NCBI RefSeq assembly: GCF_008087625.1 | Contig: NZ_CP042997.1 | Coordinates: 1,922,001-1,986,000, forward strand | Source of the DNA: Aquisphaera giovannonii | GTDB taxonomy: Bacteria; Planctomycetota; Planctomycetia; Isosphaerales; Isosphaeraceae | Direction of reading: 5' to 3' | DNA length: 64,000 nucleotides | Shown: in pieces, positions 16,746 to 27,000 of the stretch | Numbering within the stretch: the first letter of the stretch is position 1 | Layout of the letters: each line of letters starts with the position of its first letter | The notes under the pieces: model-generated | Told to the model about the DNA's origin: nothing | The model's database searches: none | Seen by the model: only the letters and a program-made list of their open reading frames with translations | Translations under genes and position numbers: made by a program

Positions 16746-17977
16746 GTGTCGCCCGAAGTAAGTAATGCAAGGAATTCGGGGCGACCGGGTAAACTGGGGT
16801 GGGCTCTTCTCCAGCAAGGCGAGGTGGCCCGATGCGTGGACGCCGGCCCCGACCGCTCTCGATCGACTCCGGCGATCTGTCGGCCGTTCAGCGGGTTGGC
16901 CGGAGCGACTCCTCGCCCTGGTATCAGGTCCGACGGGCTCGCACCCTCCTGGCCGACGCCCGGGGATGCCTAATAGCGTCCTCGCCTCGCAGATGCAGTG
17001 CGACGAGTCCACCGTCTGGTGACCCTGCCGCCGCTACCAGCACGGAGGCCCGTCCTCGCTGCTGGCCCTACCGACCCGACCCGGCAACCCTGGGCGAGTT
17101 TCCCCCCCTCCAGCGGGCCCAGATCGTCCGGGTCGCCCGCCTGGAGCCCGTGGCCATGGGTCTGCACATCACCCACTGGTCGAGCGAGGACCTGGCCCGC
17201 CAGGCCATCCTCGACGGCATCGTCTCGTCGATCACCGGGCGAACGATCCGCATGATTCTCGACCGGGTCGATCTCCAGCCGCACCGGACCCGCTACTGGA
17301 GGACCGCCCGGCCCGATGAGCGGTTCAAGGAGCGGGCCGAGAAGGTCCTCTGGTGCTACGCCAATGCCACGCGGCTTGCGGAGCGGGACGTCTGGGTAGT
17401 ATACATCGACGAGAGGCACAACAAGCAAGTGCTGGAGCGATCCCCGATCCGGCGGGCGGTCCCCGGCTCGACCGAGCAGCAGGAATTCGAGTACACCCGG
17501 CATGGGACGGTCGACGTCCTGAACTTCCTGGCGGTCCATACCGGGCGGATAGAGGCAGTGACCCCGGAGGCCAACGACGCCGGGCACTTCATCCCGGCGC
17601 TCGAGGCCATCCGCCGAGGACATCATCGACTCCGGGGCGGCTTCCTGGTCATGGACGGCGGGGCAAGCCATATCGCCGGCGAGACGGCCGATTACCTCGC
17701 CGGGTCGGGGGGCTGGTGACGCCCCTGGCTGATGCCGGCGCACGCCTCGTGGCTGTATCAGGCGGAGATCCTTCACCACGCCTTCGGCCTCCGCTACCTG
17801 AAGCGGGGGTCGTGGACCAGCCGCGAGGAGTACATCTCCCACGTGGCGGCCTCGTGGCCGGAGTACAACCGGCTTTACGCCCATCCCATCGAGTGGACCT
17901 GGTCCAACCAAAAGATGCGCCGTTGGTTCGAGGAGTACACTCTCTGAATTCCTTGCAACACTTGCTTCCGGCGACAC
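16746..17977 (+). mobile_element. IS630-family insertion sequence with inactive transposase
   Basis: The ends are a 32-bp imperfect inverted repeat: 16746-16777 (starting GTGTCGCCCG) and 17946-17977, matching at 28 of 32 positions. Both ends are flanked by TA (16744-16745 and 17978-17979), the dinucleotide target duplicated by IS630/Tc1 elements. The only gene inside is a decayed transposase. Length is 1232 bp. Confidence 0.88.
16832..17947 (+). pseudogene. IS630-family transposase, multiply broken
   Basis: ATG 16832 follows GAGGTGG. The frame encodes an IS630 start, loses phase at about 16968, regains it near 17095 and then runs through typical motifs: a QRAQIVRVARLEP helix, ITHWSSEDLA, the first catalytic Asp in VVYIDERHN, the second in LVMDGGASH. 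TGA 17717-17719 then cuts the protein just before HASWLYQAEI, where the last catalytic Glu sits, and the same phase resumes to 17947. In the intervening region the correct phase also contains a TGA near 17021. The enzyme cannot be made intact. Confidence 0.85.
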
Positions 17978-18388
17978 TAGTACTCCGACGGAAGTGCCGA
18001 GCTCGCCCCCTGGCGAGCCACGAAACAACTCGTACGTTTTGTCGAAGGATTTGGATATCCTCCACCTCCTTTACATGCCACGATATGGTCCTCATCGCCA
18101 TCAGCCTGAGCGTGGCCCCGTCCTTTGTACGCAGGCTCACCATGCCGGGCATCGCGCATCGGGACATTTCCTGAGATGCGTTTTCAGCATTTTCCCATGT
18201 AGCCGTGTGGATCGGCTGCTGGCGGCGATTTAGTTCGTCAGGAATTCTCCCGATTAACGTTTGAATCTTTCATCTGCGGCCGTTAGACTTTTGTTAAAGC
18301 GGTCAAGTTCATTCATTCACACTGCCACGAAGTGCTCGCGCTTTCGATAGACTCGAAGGCAACACGTACGCATTCCGGAGGTGCGCAT

Positions 18389-21300
18389 ATGATTTCGCGC
18401 ACACTCGTCCAGCGACGATTTCGTTACCCGTTCGCCGTCCTGACGGCCGCCCTAGCAACGGCGATCCGATTCTATCTCTCCCCTTTGCTGGATATGCGGC
18501 CCGGCTTGCCCTTGCCGATTGCAGCCGCAATGCTCACGTCGAGCCTGGCGGGTCTCGGGCCGGGAATCCTCTGCACAATTTTCTGTCTGTTCGCCTGGTG
18601 CTACTGGTTCACCGAGCCGATAGGCGAGCTAATCCCGGTCCACAACGCTGACATCGTGCATCTTGGCCTGTACACCGCCGTGGCCTGGGCGATCTGCCTG
18701 TGGGGTAGCACCCTGAGAGACTTCCGCCTCCAGTCCGCTCGCCATGCGGGGCTCCTCGACCAGGCGGGGGACGCGATCTTCACCTGGGAGCCTGGGGCGG
18801 GCCGGATTCGGTCGTGGAACCGTGCGGCGGAGCGGCTCTATGGCTTCGCGGCCGCCGAGGCGATCGACCGGCGGGGCCATTCGCTCCTGGCGACGCTCTA
18901 CCCGATTCCGCTGGAGGAGATCGAGCGCATCCTGGCATTGGAGGGCGAGTGGTCGGGCGAATTGACACACCGGACGGCCTCAGGCGCGACCGTGGTCGTG
19001 TGGAGCCGCATGGCGCTGGCGATCGGCGAAGACGGCCTTCCGCTCGTGATGGAAGCCAACCGCGATCTCACCGAGCGCAAGCATGCCGAGGCAGCCAACG
19101 CCTGGCTGGCGGCGATTATCGAATCCTCCGACGACGCGATCGTGGGGAAAGATCCGGACGGGGTTGTGACATCCTGGAACCGCGGCGCCGAGGTGATGTT
19201 CGGTTTCTCGAAGTCCGAGGCCATCGGCCGCCCGATCACTTTCCTGATCCCGGAAGACCGCATTCAAGAGGAGGTCGAGATCCTCGCCCGCCTGCGAGAG
19301 GGTGGACGGGTTGACCACTTCGAGTCGGTCCGTAGGACGAAGGCCGGGCACAACATCGACGTCTCGCTGACCATCTCGCCGGTCAAGGACGCCGAGGGAC
19401 GCATGGTCGGGATCGCCAAGACGGCCCGCGACATCACGGACCGCAAGCGGGTCGAGGAGGCGGTCCGGCAGAAGCGTGAGCTGCAGGAGCAGCTCGCGAG
19501 CATCGCCGAGAGCGTGCCCGGCGTCCTGTGCTCCTTTCGGATGATGGCTGACGGCCGCGCGAGCATGCCCTTCGCGACCGCCGCGATCGAGGACCTGTAC
19601 GGCTTCTCGGCGGCGGTCCTCGCGGAAGACTTCAGCCCAGTCTACGAACACGTCCATCCGGAGGATGCCGAAGAGATGCGGGCCGGGGTGAGGGAGGCGT
19701 TCGACGCGATTGGGCCCTGGCACGCAAAGTTCCGCTACGGGCACCCCAGTAAGGGGCAGCGGTGGGTCGAGGGATGGGCGCAGCCGATCAGCTCTCCCTC
19801 CGGGAGCGTCCTGTGGCACGGATTCTTAATGGACGTGACCGAACGCGAGCGTGCCGAGTCGGCACGGGTGGAGTTGGAGAGGGAATCCCGCTCGATCCTA
19901 GACTCCATACCCAGCCACATCGCCGTGGTGGACGAGTCCGGGATGATCCTGAACGTGAACCGCGGCTGGATGCAGCTCGGCGAGGTTCTCGGCTCGAGCG
20001 GTCGCCTCCCCGAGGGAACAAATTACCTTGACGCGTGCGAATCGGCCGCCGGTGAGGCCGGTGCACAGGGCCGCACCTTCGCGGAAGGCATTCGTGCGGT
20101 GCTTGCTGGCCAATCGGAGCTTTTCCAGATGGAGTATCCGTTCCATCTGCATCTGGATCGTCGCTGGTTCATCGGCCGGGTTACGCCGTTCACCGAGGGC
20201 GGGCCTCGCCGCGCGGTGGTCTCGCATCACGACGTGACAGCGCTGAAGCTCGCCGAGGAGGGGCTGCGGGACCGGGAGCGGATGCTCAAGCGCTCGCAGG
20301 CGATGGCCCATCTCGGAAGCTGGGTGCTCCAGCTGGAGAATATACATGACCCCTCTGTCAATGCACTCCGCTGGTCGGACGAATGCTACCGGATCTTCGG
20401 GTACGAGCCGGGCGAGGTCACGGTCACGAACGCCCTGTACTTCGACGCGATCCACCCCGACGACCGCGAGCCGCGCCTCGCGGTGGTGGCAGAGAGCGTC
20501 CGCACGGGTCGTCCCTATCAGCTCGAGCACCGAATCCGCCGGCCCGACGGCGAGGCACGGAACGTACACGAGTGGGGCGAACCAGTCGTCGGTGCGAACG
20601 GCCAGGCCCTGCGGCTCGAGGGGACCTGCCAGGATGTCACCGATATCCGCCTAAGCGAAGAGGCACTGCGGCAAAGCCAGGAATTGCTGACGCTGGCCGT
20701 GCAGTCGGCCGACCTGGGTGTCTTCGACTGGGACCTCAGCGGGAGTTCGATCCGGTGGTCACCGCGCATGGAGGAGCTCTATGGATTCCCGGCCGGAGGG
20801 TTCGATGGGACTTACGAGAGCTACCGCGAGAGGCTCTTCCCGGCAGATCGGGAGGACGCGGATGAAATCCTGGCGAACCCCGGCCGGACGGGCGAGCGCT
20901 ACACGCTCGAACATCGCCTGGTCCTCCCCGACGGCTCGACCCGGTGGATCGCCACCTATGGCCAGTTCCGTCTCGACCGGTCGAAGCAGCTGTCGCGAGT
21001 TTCGGGCGTGGCGATGGACATCACCGAGAGGAGGCGGTCGGAGGAGGTTCTGCGGAACTATGCCTCACGGCTGGCGCACCTACGCAAGGTGGACGCGGCG
21101 ATCCTCACGGCCCGCTCCTCCCGTGAGATCGCCGAGGCCGCGTTGCGCCATCTCTCGGCCCTGATACCCTGCGGGTCCGCCACCGTTGCCATGGTGGACG
21201 TCGAGCGAGGGCAGCTCGTTCCCATCTTCACGCTCGGGCCCTTGGGGGACTGGTACCCGGCAGGACTACGCCAGCCCCTCCCCGCGGCCGATGCTCCCGC

Positions 21301-22249
21301 GATTTTGTGCGGCTGGAAGGAACAGATGGTTGTGATCGATGACGTCCGCGAGACGCCGAGTGAGCACCCAGCGATACGAGGGCTGAATGATCGCGGGCTG
21401 CTTTCCCTGGCCCGCATCCCCCTCCGGGACCGGGAGGAGCCTATCGGATTCGTCCTGCTCGCCGCCGGGGGCACGGCGGCCTATACGTCGGCGCACCTGG
21501 AGGTGGCGTGCGAGGTCTCCAACCAGCTTGCCGTAGCCATCCACCAAGCGTCGCTCTTCGACGAACTACGCGCCACCAAGAATCGGGGCGAGGAGCTGGC
21601 CCGGCGACTCCTCAGAGCCGAGGACGACGAGCGACGAAGGATTGCCCGGGAGCTGCACGACGAGGTCGGGCAGACCCTGGCGGCGGCTAAGATCCTAGTC
21701 GATCGTGTGCGGTCGGCGAAGATCCGGGGCGAGTTCGCCGCTGAGGCGTCGGATCTGATTCGCCATGCAATGGACCAGGTCCGCGACGTTTCGCGGCTGC
21801 TACGGCCGGCTGCCCTTGATTTCGCCGGCCTGGGCGCGGCCCTTCGGGCTCTGGCCGAGGGCGTGGCCGAGCGGTCGGGCCTGGCTCTGGATCTTTCGCT
21901 TGAGGCGAACATCGGACGAGTGCCACCCGAGGTCGAGATTGCCTGCTATCGGATCGCCCAGGAGGCCCTCAATAACGCGACGAAGCATGCCCAGGCGGCC
22001 CGTCTCGGCGTGAGCCTCTACTCCGAGCGAGTCGACTTGATCCTGGTCGTCTCCGACGACGGGAGGGGCTTCGACGTCGCCGCCGCCTCCGCCGATGCCG
22101 AGAGGGGTGTGAGTCTAGGGCTCCTAAGCCTCGCGGAGCGAGCCGCGATGGCCGGAGGAAATGTGGTCATCGAATCGCAGCGGGGCGCAGGCACGCGAAT
22201 TGTCGCTAGGTTCACTGGTGGGATCGACGACTGGCAGGAGTCGGGCTAA
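18389..22249 (+). CDS. Multi-PAS/GAF sensor histidine kinase (NarL/UhpB type)
   Basis: A 1286-residue membrane-anchored sensor kinase. ATG 18389 is chosen for GGAGG at 18377-18381. Residues 10-105 hold about four membrane segments resembling the KdpD-type DUF4118 domain. Six PAS units follow between about 115 and 885 (several end in DITDRKR, DVTERER or DITERRR linkers), then a GAF domain at about 890-1050. The HisKA_3 dimerisation helix carries phospho-acceptor His1090 (ARELHDEVGQT) and the HATPase domain at about 1170-1280 has ALNNATKHA and DDGRGF. It is coupled to the response regulator by overlapping stop and start codons (TAATG). The signal is unknown; PAS and GAF units suggest redox, light or small-ligand sensing. 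Confidence 0.93.
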   Translation: MISRTLVQRRFRYPFAVLTAALATAIRFYLSPLLDMRPGLPLPIAAAMLTSSLAGLGPGILCTIFCLFAWCYWFTEPIGELIPVHNADIVHLGLYTAVAWAICLWGSTLRDFRLQSARHAGLLDQAGDAIFTWEPGAGRIRSWNRAAERLYGFAAAEAIDRRGHSLLATLYPIPLEEIERILALEGEWSGELTHRTASGATVVVWSRMALAIGEDGLPLVMEANRDLTERKHAEAANAWLAAIIESSDDAIVGKDPDGVVTSWNRGAEVMFGFSKSEAIGRPITFLIPEDRIQEEVEILARLREGGRVDHFESVRRTKAGHNIDVSLTISPVKDAEGRMVGIAKTARDITDRKRVEEAVRQKRELQEQLASIAESVPGVLCSFRMMADGRASMPFATAAIEDLYGFSAAVLAEDFSPVYEHVHPEDAEEMRAGVREAFDAIGPWHAKFRYGHPSKGQRWVEGWAQPISSPSGSVLWHGFLMDVTERERAESARVELERESRSILDSIPSHIAVVDESGMILNVNRGWMQLGEVLGSSGRLPEGTNYLDACESAAGEAGAQGRTFAEGIRAVLAGQSELFQMEYPFHLHLDRRWFIGRVTPFTEGGPRRAVVSHHDVTALKLAEEGLRDRERMLKRSQAMAHLGSWVLQLENIHDPSVNALRWSDECYRIFGYEPGEVTVTNALYFDAIHPDDREPRLAVVAESVRTGRPYQLEHRIRRPDGEARNVHEWGEPVVGANGQALRLEGTCQDVTDIRLSEEALRQSQELLTLAVQSADLGVFDWDLSGSSIRWSPRMEELYGFPAGGFDGTYESYRERLFPADREDADEILANPGRTGERYTLEHRLVLPDGSTRWIATYGQFRLDRSKQLSRVSGVAMDITERRRSEEVLRNYASRLAHLRKVDAAILTARSSREIAEAALRHLSALIPCGSATVAMVDVERGQLVPIFTLGPLGDWYPAGLRQPLPAADAPAILCGWKEQMVVIDDVRETPSEHPAIRGLNDRGLLSLARIPLRDREEPIGFVLLAAGGTAAYTSAHLEVACEVSNQLAVAIHQASLFDELRATKNRGEELARRLLRAEDDERRRIARELHDEVGQTLAAAKILVDRVRSAKIRGEFAAEASDLIRHAMDQVRDVSRLLRPAALDFAGLGAALRALAEGVAERSGLALDLSLEANIGRVPPEVEIACYRIAQEALNNATKHAQAARLGVSLYSERVDLILVVSDDGRGFDVAAASADAERGVSLGLLSLAERAAMAGGNVVIESQRGAGTRIVARFTGGIDDWQESG

Positions 22250-22902
22250 TGGAATCCATCCGAGTCATCCTTGCGGACGATCATACGTTCCTCCGCCTCG
22301 GCCTCCGAGCGTTACTGGAAGACGCTCCCGGAATCGAGATCGTTGCGGAGGCCGGTGACGGCGAGGAGGCACTGGATCTTGTTGCAAACCTACGGCCTGA
22401 CGTGCTCGTTACCGACATCAATATGCCGCGGCTCGACGGTCTGAAACTCGCGTCGCGTGTCTCCGCGGATCACCCGGCGACGCGCGTGCTTATCCTTTCA
22501 ATGTACGCGGACCGCGAATTCGCCCGTAAGGCTCTATCAAGCGGCGCTGCGGGATATCTCGTGAAGGACGCTGGCGAGGCGGAGCTTGAGGCGGCCATCC
22601 GCGCCGTGGCTCGCGGCGAATCCTACCTGAGCCCGACGATCTCGGCTCATCTGGTGAAGGAGTTCTCGCGTCTCGCGAGGGCTGAAACAACGAAACCCAA
22701 TCCTCTGACGGCCCGCCAGGTCGAGGTCCTGAAGTTGGTGGCCGAGGGGATGACCACCAAAGCAATCGCCCGATGTTTAGGAGTCAGCATCAAGACCGTC
22801 GATACGCACCGGACCCAGCTCATGGATCGTCTGGGGATCCACGACGTGGCGGGCCTGGTGCGTTACGCCCTCCGCCAGGGGTTCATTAAATCCGAAGAGT
22901 AG
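22249..22902 (+). CDS. NarL/FixJ-family response regulator
   Basis: A 217-residue regulator. The receiver domain (1-120) has the acidic pair Asp10-Asp11, phospho-acceptor Asp56 (VLVTDINMP) and Lys in LVKDAG near residue 105. The LuxR-type helix-turn-helix (about 148-210) reads LTARQVEVLKLVAEGMTTKA, then VSIKTVDTHR. Its ATG shares a base with the TAA of the upstream kinase gene, so translation is probably coupled and the two form one two-component system. Targets cannot be read from the window. Confidence 0.95.
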   Translation: MESIRVILADDHTFLRLGLRALLEDAPGIEIVAEAGDGEEALDLVANLRPDVLVTDINMPRLDGLKLASRVSADHPATRVLILSMYADREFARKALSSGAAGYLVKDAGEAELEAAIRAVARGESYLSPTISAHLVKEFSRLARAETTKPNPLTARQVEVLKLVAEGMTTKAIARCLGVSIKTVDTHRTQLMDRLGIHDVAGLVRYALRQGFIKSEE

Positions 22903-22950
22903 CGGCCTGGCGGGGCCGCATCGGCTGGGCGACAACCTCCTTCTGAGCGA

Positions 22951-23083
22951 GCAAGCGGGGTCAAGCGAGCAAGCGGGGTCAAAGCGAGCAAGCGGGGTCC
23001 GAGCAAGCGGGGTCAGGGTCAGGCAAGCGGGGTCCGAGCAAGCGGGGTCAGGGTCAGGCAAGCGGGGTCAGGCAAGCGGGGTC
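22951..23083. repeat. Tandem GCAAGCGGGGTC array
   Basis: Eight copies of the dodecamer GCAAGCGGGGTC, separated by 3 to 8 bases that are themselves variants of GAGC, AAAGCGA or AGGGTCAG. The array directly precedes the truncated exonuclease remnant and starts 48 bases after the response-regulator stop. It has no coding sense that looks real. Confidence 0.9.
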
Positions 23084-23098
23084 GGTCAGGCAAGGCGC

Positions 23099-23512
23099 TT
23101 GTACTGCGGGATGTGGCATGAAGGGGCCCACGGGGCGGAAGCCGACGTGATCGCAACGCTGCAAGTAGTCGACGGCCAGGCCGCTTATTATGATGAATTA
23201 CCGCGCACCATCCGGGGGCTTCACGACTACATGGGATATCCCGACTTCATCGATCCTGATGGAAAGTTCGCCCGACGAGCGGATGGCACGGTCATCCTCG
23301 GATTCGGGAAATACAAGTCTCGTCCCCTCGAAGCTGTGGCGCGAAACGACCCGGGATTCCTGGAGTGGATGCTCCGCAGTGACTTCAGCGAAGAGGCGAA
23401 GGCCGTGGCAAGGGGGGCGTTGGACACCCTCAGTAAAGGGGCAAACAAGTCCCATCGCGGCTCGACGGCCGTCCGGACGACGAGCCGGAATCATACCAGG
23501 GGTCATTCCTAA
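23099..23512 (+). pseudogene. 3'-5' exonuclease C-terminal remnant
   Basis: The frame encodes the last part of a DnaQ-like (DEDDh) exonuclease family of planctomycetes and related bacteria: an ATLQVVDGQ helix, YDELPRTIRGLHDYM, then DPDGKF and the terminal FGKYKSRPLEAVA and FLEWMLRSDF block. All catalytic motifs of the nuclease domain are missing, and the sequence upstream is the tandem array. Only TTG 23099 or ATG 23111 could start it. It is best read as a 5'-deleted gene; a separate small protein is less likely. The tail after about residue 112 looks unrelated. Confidence 0.6.
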
Positions 23513-23599
23513 ATATCTTCGTAAGCTACGTAGTCTGGGTGGCTCCACCGCCCCTGCACCCCCTTTTCCCCCCTCTTTCCTCTTTTTCCCCTTCCCCCC

Positions 23600-23857
23600 C
23601 CAGGACAGCTCGGCGGACCTCCTCAGCAGCGCCTTCTCTTCCTCGCTCGCCGTCGGGCTCGCCGCCGTGAGGAACTCCGCCACCCGCTCCTCGACCGCCC
23701 GGGGATCCACCTCCGGCGTCCTCGGCGGAGCGTCCTTCCGTCGTCCCCCCGGCCCGATCCCGTTCCGCCGCGAGCGTGCCTTGCCTCGCTTCGTCCGCGG
23801 TCCCGTCGAGAAACCGGCGTTCCGCCTGGTCGCGAGGATTTGCGTCTCGGTGGCCAT
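23600..23857 (-). pseudogene. Truncated second copy of the MATEAQI-type gene
   Basis: ATG 23857 opens MATETQILATRRNA, then STGPRTKRGKARSRRNGIG, closely matching the start of the gene at 14227. Similarity ends at AELSW (about residue 86), where the DNA turns into a C-rich low-complexity run near 23565-23600, and the reading continues into unrelated sequence opposite the exonuclease remnant. It is therefore a 3'-truncated paralogue. No function is known for the family. Confidence 0.7.
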
Positions 23858-24027
23858 CCTCGGCAGCCTGCGCGTTGAGGTTCGGCATCGTTGCGGGAGG
23901 AGCGGGCGCTCTCTCGTACGATGACTCAATACGGTCCCGTGCTCGCGCATCCCGGTTTCACGGGCGGCGGAAAGAGTCGCGGGCACGACCCGGAACCATT
24001 CCGCCTTCGCCGCCGGGAGGCGGCCGC

Positions 24028-27000
24028 TCAGCGAGGGGCCGGCGATGGCGATCCGAGGATGGACGCGAGGACCGCGGCGAAGTCGGCCCGGCCGCGGAGG
24101 GGGGCGAACGCCTGGGCCGTCCGCAGGTTGGCGGCGTCGGCGAAGCCATGTTCGACGGCCGCCTTGAGGTGCCGGACGGCCCTCGCGGCATGCTCCTCCG
24201 CCTTCGCGGCCCGCGACTCGGCGGGCAGCGAAGGGTCGTTGAGCGCGATCGCGGCGCAACGGCTGAGGAAGCCGGCCGCGTAGTAGGACTCGGCGGGTCG
24301 ATCGGGGAAGAGCGGCGGCATGGCCTCGGCCGCGGCCGCCGCCTCCTCCCGCCGCCGGAGGGCCAGGCTGGCCTCGGCGAGCGACCAGTAATGGTCGCTC
24401 AGGGCCTGGCGGTAGTGGCGATTCGTGGGGGCCATGTCGAGCGCGGCCCGCTCGTCCTCGACCGCTTGGCGGAGCAGGGGGACGGCCTCGGCCCCCTTCT
24501 TCGTCGCGTGGAGCAGGTCGCCCAGGTTGTGGCGGAGCATCGCGAGGGAACTCCGGTAGTCGGGCCGCCTCGCGGCCTCTCCCTGGGCCTCGGCCAGTGC
24601 CCCGAGCCCCTGGCGGAACGACGCCTCGGCCCGGGCCGGGTCGCCGCCCGGGGTGGTCCGGATCGCGTTGCCCAGCGAGTTGCAGGCGGTCGCGAGCGCC
24701 TCGCGATACTCGTAGTGGGACGGATATGCGGCCGCCAGCGCGGCGAGGGCGTCGCGCGCCCTGGTGAGGACCGGGACGGCCTCCGCCTGCTTGCCCGAGC
24801 CCTGCAGCAGGTTCCCGAGGTTCTGGCGGATCGCCGCGACGTCGAACCGATACTGCGGCTCGTCGGGGAAGCCGGAGGCCAGATCCGCAAGCCGGGACTC
24901 CGCCGACCGGTACGCCCGCTCCGCGTCCTCCGCCTTGCCGAGGCCCGAGAGGGCCTGCGCCTGGAGGTCGAGGACGCGCGCGAGCAGCCGGGCGCGGGAC
25001 GCCCGGATCGTCTCGCCGCGGGGGGCGTCGACGACCTCGATGGCCCTGCGGGTTGCCCGGAGGACCCCGTCCATGTCACCCCGCCGATGGCGGTCCGTCG
25101 CCGCGTTGTGGAGGATGGCCCCGAGCTGGACGCGCAACTCCTCCGAGTCGGGCCGTCGGGCGAGCAGGGACTCGGCGAGCGCCCGGCCCCGGTCGAAGAG
25201 CGCGGCCGCCTCGGCGTGCTCCTCCTCCCGGTCGGAGAGGACGAGCTGGGAGCCCAGGCTGTCGAGCGCCTGGACCAGCTTGCGGCCGTCCTCGTCCGCG
25301 CCGGTCGAGGCGGCGACCTGCTCGCGGGTCGAGAGCGAGCGGCGGTAGGCGTCCACGGCCTCCCGGTCGCGGCCGCGGGCGCCGAGCAGATGGCCGAAGT
25401 TGTGGAGCCCGCCGGCCCGCTCCCGGGCGACCTCGGGCTGGCCGGGCGACGCTCGATCGAGGGAGTCGAGCTCCGCCAACCCCCGCCGGTAGGACGCTTC
25501 GGCCTCGTCGAGCCGGCCGAGCCAGAGCTGGATGTCCGCGGCGCGGAGGCGGGCCCGGCAGGCGTCGAGGCGGAGGCCCGAGTCCTCGGGGCGGTCGCGG
25601 AGGAACGCGAGCTGGTATTCCAGGGCGTCCCGGAGCAGCCCTTCCCGCGCATGGCCGAGGTCGGCGGGGAGGCGGTCGAGCCGGTCGCCGGCGACACGGG
25701 TCAGCATGCGGTCCACGGCCTCCCTCGCCCTGGCGAGGTTCGTGTCGGCCCGGTCCCGCTCCAGGGCGATCGCCGCGGCGGCCCGCCTCTGCGAGACGCC
25801 GAAGGCGACCGAGAGCGCGACGACCAGGGCACCGCCGGCGACGGCGGCGGCGGTCGCGGCCGCGAGCTCGGGGTGGCGGCGGGCCCAGCGTGCCAGGCGC
25901 TCGGCGCGGCCCGCCGGCCTGGCGTGGATGGGCTCGCCGCGGAGGAATCGGCCGAGCTCCTCCGCCAGGGCCCGGGCCGATTCGTAACGGGAGCCCGGCT
26001 CCTTGGCGAGGCACTTCAGGCAGATCGTCTCCAGGTCCCGCGGGAGCCGCTCGTCGAGGCGGCGAGGCGGGACGGGCTCCTCGTGCTCGATCTGGCGCAT
26101 CACCGCCGCGGCCGTCGCGCCCCGGAAGGGCCGCTCGCCGGTGATCGCCTCGTACAGGACCGCCCCGAGGCTGAACACGTCGCTCCGCGGGCCGGCCGTC
26201 CCCCCCGGCGAGCAGAGCTCGGGGCTCATGTAGGCCGGAGTCCCGATCCGAGCGCCGTCGATCGTCAGCCGAGCCTCGTCCTCCGCGGCGGGCTTCGCGA
26301 CCCCGAAGTCGGCCAGCAGGGGGCGTTCCGTCCTCGCCTCGATCAGGATGTTGGAAGGCTTCACGTCCCGGTGCACCAGGCCGGTGGCGTGCGCGGCGTC
26401 CAGCCCCAGCCCCACCCGCCGCACGAGGTCGGCCGCGCGTCCCGGGCCGAGACGCCCCTCCCTCGCCAGGACCGCGGCGAGCGACTCGCCGCGGATCAGC
26501 TCCATCACGAGATAGGGGAGGGCGAACTCGGCCCCCTGGCCGCCGACCGCGTAGATCCGGACGAGGTTCTCGTGCACGGCGGCGGACGCCAGCCGGGCCT
26601 CGCGCTCGAACCGCCGCCTCAGGTCCGGGCGGGCGGCCAGCTCCGGGCGGGGGACCTTCAGGGCCACCTCCCTGCCCAGGCCGACGTCCCACGCGCGGTA
26701 GACCGTGCCCATCGACCCGCCCCCGAGCCGCTCCAGGACCTCGAAGCCGTCCAGCCGGCCGAGCGAATCGGGGCGTTCGGAGCGGGGGAACCGGACTTCC
26801 GTGGCCTCCTCGGCGGGGGCGGCCTCCCGGAAGAGGGGCTCGCCCTTGAGGCTCAGTCCCTCGAGGTCGAGCGAGTCCCTCCAGCGCCGGGTGAGGTTGG
26901 CATCGACCCGCTCGAGGAGGCCCCGGCAGGCCTCGCATGCCTCGAGATGTCGGGCGCTCTCCGCGTCCATCGCGCCCTCGCCCGAGGCGAGGATCTCGCG

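Noticed and set aside
22777-23061. Minus-strand frame reading DPACS-type repeats
   Set aside because: It is the translation of the GCAAGCGGGGTC array and lacks a start signal.
22951-23083. Possible CRISPR array or iteron origin
   Set aside because: Spacers are only 3-8 bases and similar to each other, and there is no replication gene next to it.
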